Positions 1 to 7,808 of a DNA stretch of 64,000 bases are shown piece after piece. Every line of letters starts with the position of its first letter. The stretch's first letter is position 1. The notes beneath the pieces are model-generated. The model did no database searches. It was not told where the DNA came from and saw nothing but the letters and a program-made list of their open reading frames with translations. A program made the position numbers and the translations under genes. This stretch comes from Streptomyces olivaceus (GTDB lineage: Bacteria; Actinomycetota; Actinomycetes; Streptomycetales; Streptomycetaceae). The stretch covers positions 1-64,000 of the forward strand of contig NZ_JOFH01000005.1 in the NCBI RefSeq assembly GCF_000721235.1. Reading direction: 5' to 3'.

Positions 1-84
1 CGCGAACTGCAGACACTCCTCGCGATCTGGACCGGCGCCTGCCCCACCTGTCACCGCGACATCCCAGACCTCACACCGACATGA
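1..84 (+). CDS. C-terminal end of an unidentified protein (cut by window edge)
   Basis: Frame 1 is open from the first base and ends at a TGA at 82-84, leaving 27 residues. The tail contains a CPTCHRD stretch, so a CxxC pair lies close to the C-terminus, and no start is visible. I do not recognise the family from so short a piece. The end of a transposase or of a small zinc-knuckle protein are both possible. The frame has Streptomyces-like codon use but is too short to prove coding. Confidence 0.35.
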   Translation, partial: RELQTLLAIWTGACPTCHRDIPDLTPT

Positions 85-134
85 CCAAGCACTACTAGGC
101 GTTCCGCCGCCCGTCCCGGTCCCGTGCGGGCCGC

Positions 135-968
135 TCAGGGCAGGCCGCGGAAGAAGTCGAGGAGCGCCGCCGTCAGCTCGGCCGGCGCGTCCTCCTGGAC
201 CAGATGACCCGCGTGGGCGATCGGCTCCCACCGGGCCCCGGGCACGATGCCCGCGAGCTCGCGCCCCTTGGCCGCGGGAATCCAGGCGTCGTCCTCGCCC
301 CAGCAGACCAGCGTCGGCACCTCGATACCGGCGTACCGGCCCTGCATCTCGTCGGTGTACCGCTGGTCCGCCTGGGCGATCTGCCGGTAGAAGGCCGGCT
401 GCCCCGACTCGCCCAGCCACGGATCCACCAGCCGGTCCAGGACCCCCGGGTGCAGGCCCGGGCCACCGGTGGAACCGACGTACTCGCGCACCAGGGCCCG
501 GTGGAGCGGCGGAGGCAACTGCTCGAAGACCTCGGCATGCTCGCGGACCAGCCGGAAGAACGGCGAGCCCCAGGGCGCCAGCGCGACCGGGTCGACCAGG
601 GCGAGCGCCCGGTACCGGACGCCGTGCAGCAGATGTGCCCGCAGCGCGACGGCACCTCCGAAGTCGTGGGCGGCCACGAGCGGGTTCTCGATGCCCCAGT
701 GCTCCAGCAGCCGGGCGAAGAGCCGGCCCTGCGCGGCCAGCGACACGTCCTGCCCCGGGTACTTCTCCGAGCGTCCGTAACCGGGCATGTCCCAGACGAA
801 CACCTGGTGGTCGCGGGCCAGCGAACGGGCCACCGCGCGCCAGACGTACGAGGAGAAGGGCGTGCCGTGCAGCAGGACCAGCGGGCGTCCGCCGGGGGCG
901 CCCAGCCGGTTCCAGCGGACGGTGCCGAGCTCACCGGCGAACGACTCGGGCAGCGGCCATTCGGACAT
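135..968 (-). CDS. alpha/beta hydrolase, haloalkane dehalogenase/epoxide hydrolase-like
   Basis: A 277-residue cytoplasmic alpha/beta-hydrolase. The oxyanion-hole motif LLHGTP is near residues 32-37. The nucleophile elbow reads AHDFGG, so the nucleophile is Asp102 rather than Ser. This places it with haloalkane dehalogenases and epoxide hydrolases (HDWGG type), not with esterases. A late acid lies in GEDDAWIP (about 224-231) and the catalytic His in HAGH (about 252-255). The substrate cannot be told. There is no signal peptide. The gene runs leftwards and is separated by about 100 bases from the upstream methyltransferase gene on the same strand, so co-transcription is possible. Confidence 0.85.
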   Translation of the reverse strand: MSEWPLPESFAGELGTVRWNRLGAPGGRPLVLLHGTPFSSYVWRAVARSLARDHQVFVWDMPGYGRSEKYPGQDVSLAAQGRLFARLLEHWGIENPLVAAHDFGGAVALRAHLLHGVRYRALALVDPVALAPWGSPFFRLVREHAEVFEQLPPPLHRALVREYVGSTGGPGLHPGVLDRLVDPWLGESGQPAFYRQIAQADQRYTDEMQGRYAGIEVPTLVCWGEDDAWIPAAKGRELAGIVPGARWEPIAHAGHLVQEDAPAELTAALLDFFRGLP

Positions 969-1070
969 GGTGCGGGTTCCTCTCGATCGGGCCGACCGGT
1001 TCGGCGGGCGCGACGGGCGGTTCGACCGGCTCGACGGGCCCGGTCGGGTCGGCCTGCGCCGGTCGGGACG

Positions 1071-1901
1071 TCACGGCTTGCGGGCGAGGCCGCCGTGTTC
1101 GCCGATGGGATCCGGAGCGGGAGCACCGGCCTCCGGACGCCACAGCGGCACCGGCACGACTCCGGGCTCCACCAGCTCCAGGCCGTCGAAGAACGACGTG
1201 ATCCGGTCGACGGTGCGCAGCACGTACGGCGCGGCACCGCTCTCGTTGTAGGCGTCCTGGGCCCGCTCGAACTCCGGGTCGCTGCCCCGCGAACCGTCGT
1301 TGACGGAGAGGTAGCCGCCGGACGGCAGGGCGTCCACCAGGCGGGCGACGACGGCACGCGCCCGGTCGTCGTCGGGGATGTGGCCGAGGATGTTGCTGAG
1401 GATCAGGGCGACGGGCCGCTCGAAGTCCAGCGTCTCGGCCGCGGCCGCGAGAACGGCGTCGGGGTCGAGCACGTCGCCGTCGACGTAGGCGGTCGCGCCC
1501 TCGGGGGTGGAGTAGAGCAGCGCGCGGGCGTGGGTGAGGACCGTCGGATCGTTGTCGACGTAGACGATGCGGGCCTCGGGGGCGATGCGCTGGGCGACCT
1601 CGTGGGTGTTCTCGGCGGTGGGCAGACCGGTCCCGACGTCGAGGAACTGCCGCACGCCCGCCTCCGCGACCAGGTGGGTGACGGTACGGCGCTGGAAGGC
1701 GCGGCTGCTGCGGGCGATGGTGACGATACCGGGGAAGACGGCCGTGTACGCGTCGCCCGCCTGTTCGTCGACCGGGTAGTTGTCCTTCCCGCCCAGCCAG
1801 TAGTTCCAGATCCGGGCCGAGTGCGGCACGGAGGTGTCTGCCCTGTGCTGTGCGGCCCTGTGCTGTGCGGTGGGGCCGGGTGCCGCCGAGGGGTCGCTCA
1901 T
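1071..1901 (-). CDS. SAM-dependent methyltransferase of the DUF574/Methyltransf_19 family
   Basis: 276 residues. The N-terminal signature SARIWNYWLGGKDN, followed by a SAM-binding FLDVGTGLPT loop and an acidic VYVDNDP after the second strand, is typical of the actinomycete-specific family formerly called DUF574 (PF04672). These are abundant in Streptomyces and mostly of unknown substrate. The ATG is preceded by an AAGGACGG Shine-Dalgarno about ten bases upstream, which supports this start. It is a single cytoplasmic domain with no membrane segment. Its function beyond methyl transfer is not inferable from context. Confidence 0.85.
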   Translation of the reverse strand: MSDPSAAPGPTAQHRAAQHRADTSVPHSARIWNYWLGGKDNYPVDEQAGDAYTAVFPGIVTIARSSRAFQRRTVTHLVAEAGVRQFLDVGTGLPTAENTHEVAQRIAPEARIVYVDNDPTVLTHARALLYSTPEGATAYVDGDVLDPDAVLAAAAETLDFERPVALILSNILGHIPDDDRARAVVARLVDALPSGGYLSVNDGSRGSDPEFERAQDAYNESGAAPYVLRTVDRITSFFDGLELVEPGVVPVPLWRPEAGAPAPDPIGEHGGLARKP

Positions 1902-1978
1902 GGGACGGTCCGTCCTTCAGCCGATGCGTGGGTGCCTGCGCCCAACCTACGCGCCAACGGCCCCCGGCCGCGCCCGGG

Positions 1979-2884
1979 TTACCGCCGGGCGCCCGTCACC
2001 GACATCACCAGTGAGTACAGGGACGTGGTGGCCGTGATGAACAGGCGGTTGTTCCTCGGGCCGCCGAAGGCGATGTTGGAGACGGGCTCGGGCACGCGGA
2101 GACGGCCGATGAGGGTGCCGTCGGGGTCGTAGCAGTGGACACCGTCGTGCAGCGCGGCGGCCCACAGCCGGCCGGCGTCGTCGAAGCGGATGTTGTCGAA
2201 GTGCACGTCCCCCCGGCCCTCGGCGAAGACCTCCCCGTCGGACAGCGTGCCGTCCTCGCGGACGTCGAAGGCGCGGATGCGGGCGGCCCGGGAGTCGGAG
2301 ACGAACAGCCGCCGCTCGTCGGGCGTGAGGATCACGCCGTTGGGCCCGTCGAAGCCGTCGGCGGCGAGCCGTACCGCTCCCGACACCGGGTCGATCCGGT
2401 ACACGTGGCAGGCGCCGATCTCCGACTCCGCGCGATGGCCCTCGTAGTCGCTCAGGATCCCGAAGTCCGGGTCGGAGAACCACACGGTGCCGTCGGAGCG
2501 TACGGCGGAGTCGTTCGGGCTGTTGAGCCTCCTGCCCTCGAAGTGCTCGGCGAGGACGGTCACGGTCCCGTCGGGCTCGGTGCGGGTGACGCGCCGGTTG
2601 CCCTGCTCGCAGGTGACCAGGCGGCCCTGCCGGTCCAGCGTGTTCCCGTTGCTGTGGCCGGCCGGGGCGCGGAAGACGCCGACCGCGCCGGTGGCCTCGT
2701 CCCAGCGCAGGATGCGGTCGTTGGGGATGTCGCTCCAGACCAGCTGACGCCAGGCCGGGAGGTACAGCGGGCCCTCGGCCCAGCGGCAGCCGTCGTACAG
2801 CAGCTCCAGCCTGCTGTCGCCGTCCGTGCAGTGTCCGGTGCGGAAGCGGTCGTCCAGGATCTCGTACGGACCTTCGGTGGACAT
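1979..2884 (-). CDS. SMP-30/gluconolactonase/LRE family beta-propeller lactonase
   Basis: A 301-residue protein with the features of SMP-30/gluconolactonases. It has the EGPLYLP motif early (metal-ligand Glu), repeated WSDIPNDRI and NGNTLDRQGRL blades, and NSPNDSAVRSDGTVWFSDP, which carries the conserved Asn/Asp calcium ligands. A GPNGVILTPDERRLFVSDS blade follows near residue 190. Such enzymes hydrolyse sugar lactones or related lactones using a bound divalent metal. The start is supported by a GAGAGGA site seven bases upstream of the ATG. No signal peptide is visible, so it is probably cytoplasmic. Confidence 0.85.
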   Translation of the reverse strand: MSTEGPYEILDDRFRTGHCTDGDSRLELLYDGCRWAEGPLYLPAWRQLVWSDIPNDRILRWDEATGAVGVFRAPAGHSNGNTLDRQGRLVTCEQGNRRVTRTEPDGTVTVLAEHFEGRRLNSPNDSAVRSDGTVWFSDPDFGILSDYEGHRAESEIGACHVYRIDPVSGAVRLAADGFDGPNGVILTPDERRLFVSDSRAARIRAFDVREDGTLSDGEVFAEGRGDVHFDNIRFDDAGRLWAAALHDGVHCYDPDGTLIGRLRVPEPVSNIAFGGPRNNRLFITATTSLYSLVMSVTGARR

Positions 2885-2986
2885 GGTGTCCTCTCGGCGC
2901 GGTGACGGGCACTCGCGGTCAGCATGTCATCCGGGTGCCGTCCGGGGACGGACGACGAAGCAGGCCGGGACCCCGGGCCGGGCCGG

Positions 2987-3721
2987 CTACTGCGCACTGG
3001 CGGCCGGGCGCACCACGATCTCGTTGACGTCCACCTCGGGCGGCCGGGAGACGGCGAAGGCGATCGCGTCGGCGATCGCGGACGCCGGTACGGCCACCGA
3101 GCGGTAGGCCCTCATGTCCTCGCGGGCCCGCGCGTCGGAGATGGAGTCGGCCAGCTCCGACTCGGTGACACCCGGGGAGACCACACTGACCCGGACGTCC
3201 CCGGCCGACTCCTGCCGCAGCCCCTCGGAGAGGGCGCGCACGGCGAACTTGGTCGCGGAGTACACGGCCGAGGTCGGCACCACCTCGTGGGCGCCCACCG
3301 AGGCGACGTTCACGACATGTCCGCCGCCCTGCCGCCCCATGACGGGAAGGACGGCCGCGATGCCGTACAGCACCCCGCGAACGTTCACGTCGATCATCCG
3401 GTCCCACTCGTCGACCTTCAGCGCGGCGAGCGGCGACAGCGGCATCACGCCGGCGTTGTTGACCATCACGTCCACCCGCCCCCACAGCTCGGCGGCGGCC
3501 GTCACGAACGCCCGGACGTCGGCGGCGTCGGTGACGTCGAGGCGCCGGAAGTCCGCGGTGCCGCCCTCGGCGGCGATCCGCCCGGCCAGCTTCTCCAGGC
3601 GCTCGGTGCGGCGCGCGCCCAGGAAGACCCGGTGGCCGTCGGCGGCCAGGCGCAGGGCCGTGGCCTCGCCGATCCCGCTGCTCGCCCCGGTGATCAGAAC
3701 GGTCTTGGAGTGGTGCGTCAT
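2987..3721 (-). CDS. short-chain dehydrogenase/reductase (SDR)
   Basis: 244 residues starting MTHHSKTVLI. The classical SDR motifs are present: TGASSGIG at 11-18 for the NAD(P) Rossmann loop, NNAG at 88-91, and a catalytic Ser141, Tyr154 (YSATK) and Lys158. The basic residues after the second strand (ARRTER) favour NADP(H). The frame is open further upstream to 3997, but homology starts at this ATG and the upstream part lies over the divergent regulator. The divergent neighbour is an MmyB-like XRE regulator, an arrangement common in Streptomyces. That regulator probably controls this gene. Confidence 0.88.
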   Translation of the reverse strand: MTHHSKTVLITGASSGIGEATALRLAADGHRVFLGARRTERLEKLAGRIAAEGGTADFRRLDVTDAADVRAFVTAAAELWGRVDVMVNNAGVMPLSPLAALKVDEWDRMIDVNVRGVLYGIAAVLPVMGRQGGGHVVNVASVGAHEVVPTSAVYSATKFAVRALSEGLRQESAGDVRVSVVSPGVTESELADSISDARAREDMRAYRSVAVPASAIADAIAFAVSRPPEVDVNEIVVRPAASAQ

Positions 3722-3844
3722 GGCGATGTCCTTCCGAAGTCCTGCCGCTGTCTGCGCCACCGAGTCTGTGCGGGTCGGCGCGGACGGACCAGGACGGTCC
3801 CCGCCCGGGTGCGGCACACCCAGGCAGCGCCGGGAGCGGCCGCC

Positions 3845-3850
3845 TAGCCT
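3845..3850 (+). promoter_or_regulatory. putative -10 element of a leaderless promoter
   Basis: TAGCCT ends seven bases before the ATG at 3858, and no Shine-Dalgarno precedes that ATG. In Streptomyces this spacing places the transcription start on or beside the A of the start codon. The regulator gene is therefore probably translated from a leaderless mRNA. No convincing -35 hexamer is visible. Confidence 0.45.
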
Positions 3851-3857
3851 GTACGGC

Positions 3858-4703
3858 ATGGACGACAACCATCTGGGGGAGTTCCTGCGGGCCCGCCGGG
3901 CCGGGCTCGCACCGCGGGACGTGGGCATGGTCAGCCACGGCACCCGCAGGGTCGCCGGGCTGCGCCGCGAGGAGGTGGCCGTCCTCGCCGGAGTCAACGC
4001 CGACTACTACACCCGCCTGGAACAGGGGCGCGAACGCAACCCCTCGGCACAGGTGCTCGACGCCCTCGCGCGGGCGCTGCACCTGGACACCGACGCCCGG
4101 GTCCACCTGTTCCGGCTGGCCGGCAGCGCACCCGCCGGGGAGACGCCCCACACCGCCGAAGGGGTCGGACCGGCGCTGCGCCAGCTGATGGACGGCTACC
4201 CGCACACCCCGGCGTTCGTGCTCAACCGGACCCTGGACATCCTCGCCGCCAACGCCCTGGCCGAGGCCCTCTTCACCCCGTTCGACCCCGCGGACAACCT
4301 GGCCCGCATGACCTTCCTCGACCCGGCGGGCCGGCACTTCTACCGCGACTGGGAGCGGGCGGCCCAGGCCACCGTCGCCAACCTGCGCCAGGCAGCCGGC
4401 TTCGACCCGGACAGTCCGCGGCTGCGCCGGCTGGTCGCCGCCCTCGGTGACGGCAGCGCCGACTTCACCCGCCTGTGGAACACCCACGCGGTGCGCGGCA
4501 AGACCCGGGACGCCAAGAGCCTGGACCACCCGGAGGTCGGTGCGCTCGACCTGACCTACCAGTCCTTCGACGTACGCGACGCACCCGGGCAGCAACTCGT
4601 CATCTACCACGCCGAACCGGGCGGGCCCAGCGCCCAGGCCCTCGGCCTGCTCGGCTCCCTGCACGCCACCCGGCGCGGCACCGGCGCGGGGCCGCGCGGT
4701 TAG
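3858..4703 (+). CDS. XRE-family regulator with MmyB-like ligand-binding domain
   Basis: 281 residues. The N-terminal third is a Cro/C1-type helix-turn-helix with the block RRVAGLRREEVAVLAGVNADYYTRLEQGRERNPS split over residues 33-66. The C-terminal part has the MmyB-like PAS-type domain (TPAFVLNRTLDILAANALAEALF and the conserved FTRLWNTHAVRG segment). This class is usually divergent from a dehydrogenase or reductase gene, as here, and is thought to bind small ligands such as fatty acids. Its stop codon overlaps the stop of the convergent TetR gene by three bases (4701-4703 against 4700-4702). Confidence 0.88.
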   Translation: MDDNHLGEFLRARRAGLAPRDVGMVSHGTRRVAGLRREEVAVLAGVNADYYTRLEQGRERNPSAQVLDALARALHLDTDARVHLFRLAGSAPAGETPHTAEGVGPALRQLMDGYPHTPAFVLNRTLDILAANALAEALFTPFDPADNLARMTFLDPAGRHFYRDWERAAQATVANLRQAAGFDPDSPRLRRLVAALGDGSADFTRLWNTHAVRGKTRDAKSLDHPEVGALDLTYQSFDVRDAPGQQLVIYHAEPGGPSAQALGLLGSLHATRRGTGAGPRG

Positions 4704-5281
4704 GGGGTGCTTACCGCGCCGCGGGCGGATTCGGTGCGGAGCACCTCGAAGCACTCGTCGAGGAGCTGCCGCAGCCGCGGCCGACGGGCCCCGTCGACCC
4801 AGCGCCGGAAGGCGACCTTGAGTACCGCGATCGCCGCCTCGGCGGCCAGCCGTGCGGCCAGTTCGTCCACGCCGCGCTCGCGCAGCGCGTCGGCGAGCGA
4901 CTCGGAGAGGGACGCGAGCTTGATCAGTTCGCGTTCGCGCAGCTCCGCGTTGGCGTCGATGACGCCCTGGCGTTGCAGGACGAGGTCACCGCGCTCCTCG
5001 AAGACGCCCGCCGCGGCGTCGAGCGCGGCGGCCGTCGCCTCCAGTGCCGTCGCCGTCGCGGGCGCCGCCGCAACGGCGTTCACGCAGAGCTCCGCCAGCG
5101 TTCCGGTGCCGCCGAAGAGGACCTCCCGCTTGTCGGCGAAGTGCCGGAAGAACGTCCGTTCCGTCAGCCCCGCGCGCGCGGTGATCTCGGCGACCGTGGT
5201 CTGCTCGTAGCCGCGCTCCACGTACAGCTCCAGTGCCGCCTGCTCCAGGCGTCCGCGTGCGTTCGGCTCCCATCGACCCAT
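4700..5281 (-). CDS. TetR-family transcriptional regulator
   Basis: 193 residues with an N-terminal TetR helix-turn-helix (ALELYVERGYEQTTVAEI, then ARAGLTERTFFRHFADKREV, about residues 17-56). An Ala/Leu-rich C-terminal ligand or dimer domain follows. It lies 30 bases downstream of another TetR gene on the same strand and may be co-transcribed with it. The two proteins are not obviously close paralogues outside the DNA-binding region. The target is unknown. The convergent regulator gene at the 3' end leaves no intergenic space. Confidence 0.85.
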   Translation of the reverse strand: MGRWEPNARGRLEQAALELYVERGYEQTTVAEITARAGLTERTFFRHFADKREVLFGGTGTLAELCVNAVAAAPATATALEATAAALDAAAGVFEERGDLVLQRQGVIDANAELRERELIKLASLSESLADALRERGVDELAARLAAEAAIAVLKVAFRRWVDGARRPRLRQLLDECFEVLRTESARGAVSTP

Positions 5282-5311
5282 GCCGCGGAGTCTACGCGAG
5301 GGCAGTCACTG

Positions 5312-5896
5312 TCATGTCGGGCGCGGCGCCACGGGGCGCAGCCCGTCGAGGAGGAGGTCGAGAAGGCGTTCGGCCTGTTCGCGCTGTTCGGGGCGGGCCG
5401 AGGTGAGGGCGATGCCCGCGAGGGCGGCGAACATGTCCGTGGGCCTGATGTCGGACCGGATCTCGCCGGCGGCCGCGCCGGCGTCCATGAGGGCGGTCAG
5501 GGCCGCCTGGATCAGTTCCCGGCTGTCGGCGTACGGGTTGCCGCCCGAGGCGACGACGGCCCGCAGGGCGTCCGCCATGCCGAACTTCGCGGTGGCGTAG
5601 TCGACGAAGCGGCGGGTCCACGCGCGCAGCGCCTCGGCCGGCGGCAGCTCCGCCAGCAGCCCGGGCGCAGCGTCGCAGAGCCGGGCCACCTCGTTGCGGT
5701 ACGCCGCCTCGATCAGGGCCTCCCGGGTGGGGAAGTTCCGGTACAGGGTGCCGCTGCCGACGCCCGCCTCCTTGGCGATGCGTTCGAGATGGGCGTCCAG
5801 CCCTTCCTCGCTGAACATCCGCACGGCCGCGGCCAGGATCTTGTCCCGGTTGCGCTGCGCGTCGGCCCGCAGCGGACGTTTCGGGGCGTCGGACAT
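5312..5896 (-). CDS. TetR-family regulator, divergent from an SDR gene
   Basis: 194 residues starting MSDAPKRPLR. The preceding AAGGAG seven to eight bases upstream supports this ATG over the in-frame start 24 bases further out. The N-terminal HTH reads RDKILAAAVRMFSEEGLDAHLERIAKEAGVGSGTLYRNFPTREAL over residues 17-61. A TetR C-terminal domain of the SBP-like type follows. Two palindromes in the divergent spacer (5927-5950 and 5959-5978) are good candidate operators. It probably represses itself and the SDR gene at 6037. Confidence 0.88.
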   Translation of the reverse strand: MSDAPKRPLRADAQRNRDKILAAAVRMFSEEGLDAHLERIAKEAGVGSGTLYRNFPTREALIEAAYRNEVARLCDAAPGLLAELPPAEALRAWTRRFVDYATAKFGMADALRAVVASGGNPYADSRELIQAALTALMDAGAAAGEIRSDIRPTDMFAALAGIALTSARPEQREQAERLLDLLLDGLRPVAPRPT

Positions 5897-5926
5897 GGCG
5901 GCTCTCCTTGTCACCGTCACCGGTTG

Positions 5927-5950
5927 CTAAGTGGAGGCGTCCCCGCTTAG
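5927..5950. promoter_or_regulatory. candidate TetR operator 1 (24-bp imperfect palindrome)
   Basis: Half-sites CTAAGTGGAGGC and GTCCCCGCTTAG give 18 of 24 self-complementary positions. The site lies between the divergent TetR (start 5896) and SDR (start 6037) genes. It shares its AAGTGG half-site with the second palindrome eight bases further right. Confidence 0.6.
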
Positions 5951-5958
5951 TCTGACGG

Positions 5959-5978
5959 AAGTGGCGGCGCCTCCACTT
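5959..5978. promoter_or_regulatory. candidate TetR operator 2 (20-bp palindrome)
   Basis: AAGTGGCGGCGCCTCCACTT is self-complementary at 18 of 20 positions. Together with operator 1 it forms a pair of sites centred 30 bases apart, about three helical turns. Cooperative binding on one face of the DNA would be possible. Confidence 0.65.
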
Positions 5979-6036
5979 CTACTCTAGGGCACGGCGGAGC
6001 CCTGCCCTCCAGCACCATCCGGAAGGACTGCCCAAC

Positions 6037-6774
6037 ATGTCGGGAATCGAAGGCAAGGTCGTGGCGATCACGGGCGCCGGCGGCGGCATCGGCGAGGCGA
6101 GCGCCCTCCTGCTCGCCGAGCGCGGAGCCAAGGTCGTCCTCGGGGCGCGCCGTGCGGACCGTCTCGAAGACGTGGCCCGGCGCATCGGGGAGAACGGCGG
6201 GGAGGCGGCCTGGATCCGCACGGACGTGACCCGCCGCGAGGACCTGGCCGGACTCGTCGGTCTGGCCCGTGAGCGGTTCGGCCGGCTCGACGTCCTCGTC
6301 AGCAACGCCGGTGTCGGCCCGATCTCGCCGCTGGACGACCTCCGCGTCGACGACTGGGAGCAGATGATCGACGTCAACCTGAAGGGGGTCCTCTACGGCA
6401 TCGCCGAGGCCCTGCCCGTCTTCCGGGAACAGGGCTCGGGCCAGTTCGTCAACATCGTGTCCACCGCCGGACTGCGCATCACGCCGCTCATGGCGGTCTA
6501 CGCCGCGACCAAGAACGCGGTGCGCACCGTCTCGGAGGGCCTTCGGCAGGAGGCCGGTGACAGCCTGCGTGTCACCGTGGTCTCGCCCGGGTTCGTCCAC
6601 ACGGACTTCGCCGACGGCATCCCGGGCCCCGAGGCCAGGGCCCAGACGCTCGGCACCAGGGACCGGATCGCGATCCCGCCGCGGGCGGTGGCCCGCGCGG
6701 TCGCCTTCGCGGTGGAGCAGCCCGACGCGGTCGACGTCGGCGACATCGTCGTCCGCCCCACCGCGCAGGACTAG
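6037..6774 (+). CDS. short-chain dehydrogenase/reductase (SDR), TetR-controlled
   Basis: 245 residues. The cofactor loop TGAGGGIG is at 12-19. VSNAGVGPISPL stands where NNAG is usual. Ser142, Tyr155 (YAATK) and Lys159 form the catalytic triad. It is clearly related to the SDR at 2987-3721: both share VNxxGVLYGIA, SEGLRQEAGD and the C-terminal VDVxxIVVRP. The two are paralogues about 2.3 kb apart, each with its own regulator. A GGAAGGA site lies about 11 bases before the ATG. The substrate is unknown. Confidence 0.9.
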   Translation: MSGIEGKVVAITGAGGGIGEASALLLAERGAKVVLGARRADRLEDVARRIGENGGEAAWIRTDVTRREDLAGLVGLARERFGRLDVLVSNAGVGPISPLDDLRVDDWEQMIDVNLKGVLYGIAEALPVFREQGSGQFVNIVSTAGLRITPLMAVYAATKNAVRTVSEGLRQEAGDSLRVTVVSPGFVHTDFADGIPGPEARAQTLGTRDRIAIPPRAVARAVAFAVEQPDAVDVGDIVVRPTAQD

Positions 6775-6955
6775 AACCTGCTCCCCGGCTGACGGGCACG
6801 AGCCGTGTGAACGGCCGGGCCGCGAAGAGCAGGCAGGCGCTCAGCGCGTGCAGCTGGAACAGCAGGGGCGCGACGGCGATCGCATCCGGACGGGGCGACG
6901 CCGAGTCGGGGTGTGGCCCCCGTGCCGGTCGAGCGGCACCGGGAGACCCGCCCCG

Positions 6956-7060
6956 GCGGTCCCGGCCGATTGGTATCGAGCTCCGGTTCGGCGGTCCCGG
7001 TCGGTCGGTTTCGAGCTCCGGCTCGGCGCCCCGGACAGTCCGTTTCAAGCCCCGGATCAG
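6956..7060. repeat. three tandem degenerate 35-bp repeats
   Basis: Copies run 6956-6990, 6991-7025 and 7026-7060. Each begins GCGGTCCCGG or GCGCCCCGG and ends with a TCGAGCTCCGG or TCAAGCCCCGG block plus a TTCG/CTCG/TCAG tail. Copies 1 and 2 are nearly identical, and copy 3 has diverged. The last copy reaches into the stop codon of the leftward gene at 7057. The rest of 6775-6955 shows no gene. Confidence 0.7.
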
Positions 7061-7710
7061 CCGACCGGGCGCGGCAGCCGCTCGGCCCCGTCGCCCAGGG
7101 ACGCCCGCTCCGCCCCGGTCGGCGCGCGGCGGCCCGTGCCGACCAGGAGGGCGTCCTCGTCGGAGAAGGACCGGGGCAATTCCATCCCGGCGACTCGCTC
7201 GAACAGCGCGCGTGCCGCCGCCAGTCCCTCGGCGGGGGGCCGCGCCGCGCCCGGGAGGCGGGCGACCAGATCGAGGTGGTGGAGCGTCCACTCCAGGACG
7301 TACGCGCCCAGGTAGTCGCCCGCCGTGAGTACCTGGCCCTGCGTCTCGACCCGGCCCACGGGGTCCGCGAGCGCGGCGGCGCGGCCGGCGGCGGAACCGA
7401 CGTCGTCGAGGTGGAACTTGAGCAGCGACGGCTGCTCGTAGGCGGCGGCCAGACGGACGGTCAGCGCGTCCAGCGGATCGTCCCCCGTCGGGGGTTCGAC
7501 GACCCGCCAGTAGGTCACCGCGTCCCGGGTCGGCTCCGCGGCGGCCGGGGTGGCCAGGGTGATCAGCACGTCCTGGGCGTCGACGACCAGGTGGCACACC
7601 AGGTCCCGCACGAGCCAGCCGGCGCAGCCGGAGGGCGCTGCGAAGTCCTCGTCACCGAGGCCGGCGACCGCGGCGCGCAACGCCGCCCAGGAAGAGGAGA
7701 AGAGATCCAC
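7057..7710 (-). CDS. maleylpyruvate isomerase/DinB-like (mycothiol-dependent) protein
   Basis: 217 residues from a GTG at 7710. The frame is open much further upstream, but the homology begins VDLFSSSWAALRAAVAGLGD. The segment CAGWLVRDLVCHLVVDAQDVL and the later YLGAYVLEWTLHHLDLVARL carry the His residues expected in the MDMPI N-terminal/DinB four-helix fold, which binds a divalent metal and often uses mycothiol. The Shine-Dalgarno is weak, so the exact start is uncertain. The substrate is unknown. It is downstream of, and on the same strand as, the AI-2E-type gene, about 100 bases away. Confidence 0.75.
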   Translation of the reverse strand: MDLFSSSWAALRAAVAGLGDEDFAAPSGCAGWLVRDLVCHLVVDAQDVLITLATPAAAEPTRDAVTYWRVVEPPTGDDPLDALTVRLAAAYEQPSLLKFHLDDVGSAAGRAAALADPVGRVETQGQVLTAGDYLGAYVLEWTLHHLDLVARLPGAARPPAEGLAAARALFERVAGMELPRSFSDEDALLVGTGRRAPTGAERASLGDGAERLPRPVG

Positions 7711-7808
7711 GCCCGCCAGCCAACACCACCGGCCGCCCCGCCGCGACCGAATTCGCGCGGGCCGCGCCGGAACGCCCGCATCCACGGCGGGTCGCCGCCC
7801 GCCGCCGC

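Noticed and set aside
969..1070. CCGGTCGG/GACCGG-rich stretch as a repeat array or CRISPR
   Set aside because: The units are irregular and short with no conserved repeat length. It is ordinary GC-rich low-complexity spacer.
2919..4754. Long leftward frame spanning the XRE regulator and the SDR
   Set aside because: It overlaps two well-supported genes in other frames and has no recognisable domain.
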